Below the pieces are notes generated by a model, which was not told the origin of the DNA, searched no databases, and was given only the letters and a program-made list of their open reading frames with translations. The position numbers and the translations under genes were made by a program. Shown here in pieces: positions 62,970 through 64,000 of a stretch of DNA of 64,000 bases. Location: positions 62,001-126,000 of the forward strand of contig JAGHZR010000018.1 in the NCBI GenBank assembly GCA_017745295.1. The letters are read 5' to 3'. Each line of letters opens with the position of its first letter. Position 1 is the first letter of the stretch. This DNA comes from Novosphingobium sp. GTDB lineage: Bacteria; Pseudomonadota; Alphaproteobacteria; Sphingomonadales; Sphingomonadaceae.

Positions 62970-63575
62970 ATGACGCGCCTCCTAACCACTGCCGCCGTTC
63001 TCGCTTTCGGGATGGGGCTGACCATGGGCGCGCTGCCCGCCGCTGCCCAAGGCGCCCAGACGTCTTCCGTCGCGGACGATCTCGGGGACGGGGACAAGGT
63101 AAACCAGCTCATCGTCTATGGCGACGATCCCTGCCCGGCATCCAGCGGCGGCGAGATCACCGTCTGCGCGCGCAAGGCGGAATCGGAGCGGTTCCGCATT
63201 CCCGAACCGCTGCGCGGCATCGACCGTCCGCAGTCGGAAGCCTGGACCAACAAGGTGCAGGCCTACGAGACGGTGGGCGCCTTTGGCAACATGAGCTGCT
63301 CGCCGGTCGGCGCGGGCGGCGCTTCGGGCTGCACCCAGAAGCTGATCCAGCAGGCCGCCGCCGAGCGCAAGAACGGCTCCGAGGTCCGCTTCAGCGAACT
63401 GATCCAGGCCGAGCGCGAAAAGCGTCTCTCCAACATCGATACCGATGCCGCCGAGCAGCAGAAGCGCGTCGAGGAAGCCGAGAAGGCCTATTTCGAACAG
63501 CGCAAGCGCCAGGAGGCCGAGGCAGACGCCAAGGCCGATGCCACCGACGCCGCGCTGCCCCAGCCGAAGCGGTAA
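62970..63575 (+). CDS. Hypothetical secreted protein with a coiled C-terminus
   Basis: About 201 residues from the ATG at 62970. A signal peptide ending near AAAQ (about residue 26) is followed by a segment with four cysteines (GDDPCPASS, ITVCARKAES, MSCSPVG and SGCTQKLIQQ). The C-terminal third (AEREKRLSNIDTDAAEQQKR onward) is a charged helix rich in E, K and R. I do not recognise a family. The VYGDDPCP...GEITVCARKAE pattern recalls small secreted sphingomonad proteins. It is monocistronic. Confidence 0.75.
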   Translation: MTRLLTTAAVLAFGMGLTMGALPAAAQGAQTSSVADDLGDGDKVNQLIVYGDDPCPASSGGEITVCARKAESERFRIPEPLRGIDRPQSEAWTNKVQAYETVGAFGNMSCSPVGAGGASGCTQKLIQQAAAERKNGSEVRFSELIQAEREKRLSNIDTDAAEQQKRVEEAEKAYFEQRKRQEAEADAKADATDAALPQPKR

Positions 63576-63622
63576 GGCGGTTCGGGCAGTCTCCGTCTGA
63601 TTGGGTTCCGCGAAACACCTTT

Positions 63623-63700
63623 CGTCATTGCGAGCGTAGCGAAGCAATCCACAGCGGTTTGAGACCGACTCTGGATTGCTTCGCTACGCTCGCAATGACG
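63623..63700. repeat. Perfect 29 bp inverted repeat, REP-like family 1
   Basis: Arms at 63623-63651 and 63672-63700 are perfect reverse complements with a 20-base loop. A 25-base piece of one arm recurs alone at 31519-31543 after parB. It lies between the hypothetical gene and a convergent dehydrogenase gene and may stop both transcripts. Confidence 0.9.
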
Positions 63701-63729
63701 AGGGGAGGGGAGGGGAAAGCCGAACGTTC

Positions 63730-64000
63730 TCAGGCCGGTTCGAACGCGGTGGAGAGCGACAGCGCTTCCCATTCGTCCATCTGCCTGCCGACGAAGGCGA
63801 TCTGGTCGCGGGCATAATGCAGCGCGTCCTCGCCGAGGAACAGATGCAGCGGCGGCTCGGCGGAATTGAGCGCAGCCAGGATCGCATCGGCACCGCGCGC
63901 CGGATCGCCCTTTTCCGCACCGGCGCCCTCGGTCAGGCTGCGGCGGGCGAAATGGGCGCCGTCCTCGTAGTCGGCGATGTCCTTCGCGGAGACCTTGAGA
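63730..64000 (-). CDS. Short-chain dehydrogenase/reductase, C-terminal fragment
   Basis: The last 89 codons of a minus-strand gene that continues past the right edge; stop TGA at 63730-63732. The tail reads YEDGAHFARRS, GDPARGADAILAALNSAEPPLHLFLGEDAL and ends DEWEALSLSTAFEPA. This matches the C-terminus of classical SDR oxidoreductases of the YkvO/DltE-like group, where GDPxxGAxAIL is conserved. The NAD-binding N-terminus is outside the window. Confidence 0.8.
   Translation of the reverse strand, partial: LKVSAKDIADYEDGAHFARRSLTEGAGAEKGDPARGADAILAALNSAEPPLHLFLGEDALHYARDQIAFVGRQMDEWEALSLSTAFEPA

Overview
This 64 kb window is GC-rich chromosomal DNA from an alphaproteobacterium. It is most likely a member of the Sphingomonadales, with Novosphingobium or a close relative as my best guess. 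The evidence is a set of alphaproteobacterial markers: PopZ, TrcR (DUF1013), DUF1491, DUF1192, DUF6489, an UrcA-family protein, the helicase/S4/FdxA/CarD gene order, and GANTC-rich control regions. The placement comes from gene content and order; no search was run. No rRNA, tRNA, CRISPR array, prophage or intact insertion sequence was found.

The centre of interest is the replication origin and its partition locus. The 361 bp gap at 19226-19586, between ppsR (DUF299, minus strand) and hemE (plus strand), has DnaA-box-like sequences, an AT-rich tract and eleven GANTC sites. This matches the position of the Caulobacter origin next to hemE. To its right run hemE-hemJ-rho-terC, then mnmE-mnmG-rsmG-parA-parB. 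Eight near-identical 16 bp parS-type palindromes are scattered from 26859 to 46134, five of them inside coding sequences. To its left are ppsR-maf-aroE-coaE-dnaQ and hpf-ptsN on the minus strand, so the nearest genes on both sides point away from the origin.

Layout. 1-13 kb: end of a GIN-domain protein, a metallophosphoesterase/lipid kinase pair, urcA, a LytS/LytTR two-component system, class I fumarase, a degenerate pcm, tolC, popZ, a 142 bp hairpin-rich element, a thioesterase/ferredoxin pair, a CBS protein, and erpA-xthA. 12.7-19.2 kb: sleB-like hydrolase, DUF1491, thioesterase, ptsN, hpf, dnaQ, coaE, aroE, maf, ppsR. 19.2-31.5 kb: origin and partition region. 31.6-41 kb: fRmsr, a PQQ-type sugar dehydrogenase, a DUF815 ATPase, Sua5/TsaC, a lipoprotein, and the CarD-FdxA-S4-helicase block. 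41-49 kb: M23 peptidase, hemB, GNAT, gamma carbonic anhydrase, DUF167, a truncated globin, and an ATP-dependent DNA ligase with its MBL exonuclease. 49-64 kb: clpA, DUF1192, a quinone reductase, TrcR, bactofilin with an M23 peptidase, proA-nadD-rsfS-rlmH-envC-ctpA, dsbB-coq7, a secreted orphan, and the end of a short-chain dehydrogenase.

The content is mostly housekeeping: haem synthesis (hemE, hemJ, hemB), tRNA and rRNA modification (mnmE, mnmG, rsmG, tsaC, rlmH), ribosome dormancy (hpf, rsfS), cell-wall remodelling (three LytM/M23 proteins, SleB, bactofilin) and chromosome segregation (parA, parB, parS, popZ). Many neighbours overlap by four bases (ATGA or GTGA). Intergenic gaps carry at least five families of short palindromic or dispersed repeats, and these are the least explained sequences here. 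I did not find a clearly novel enzymatic or defence system.
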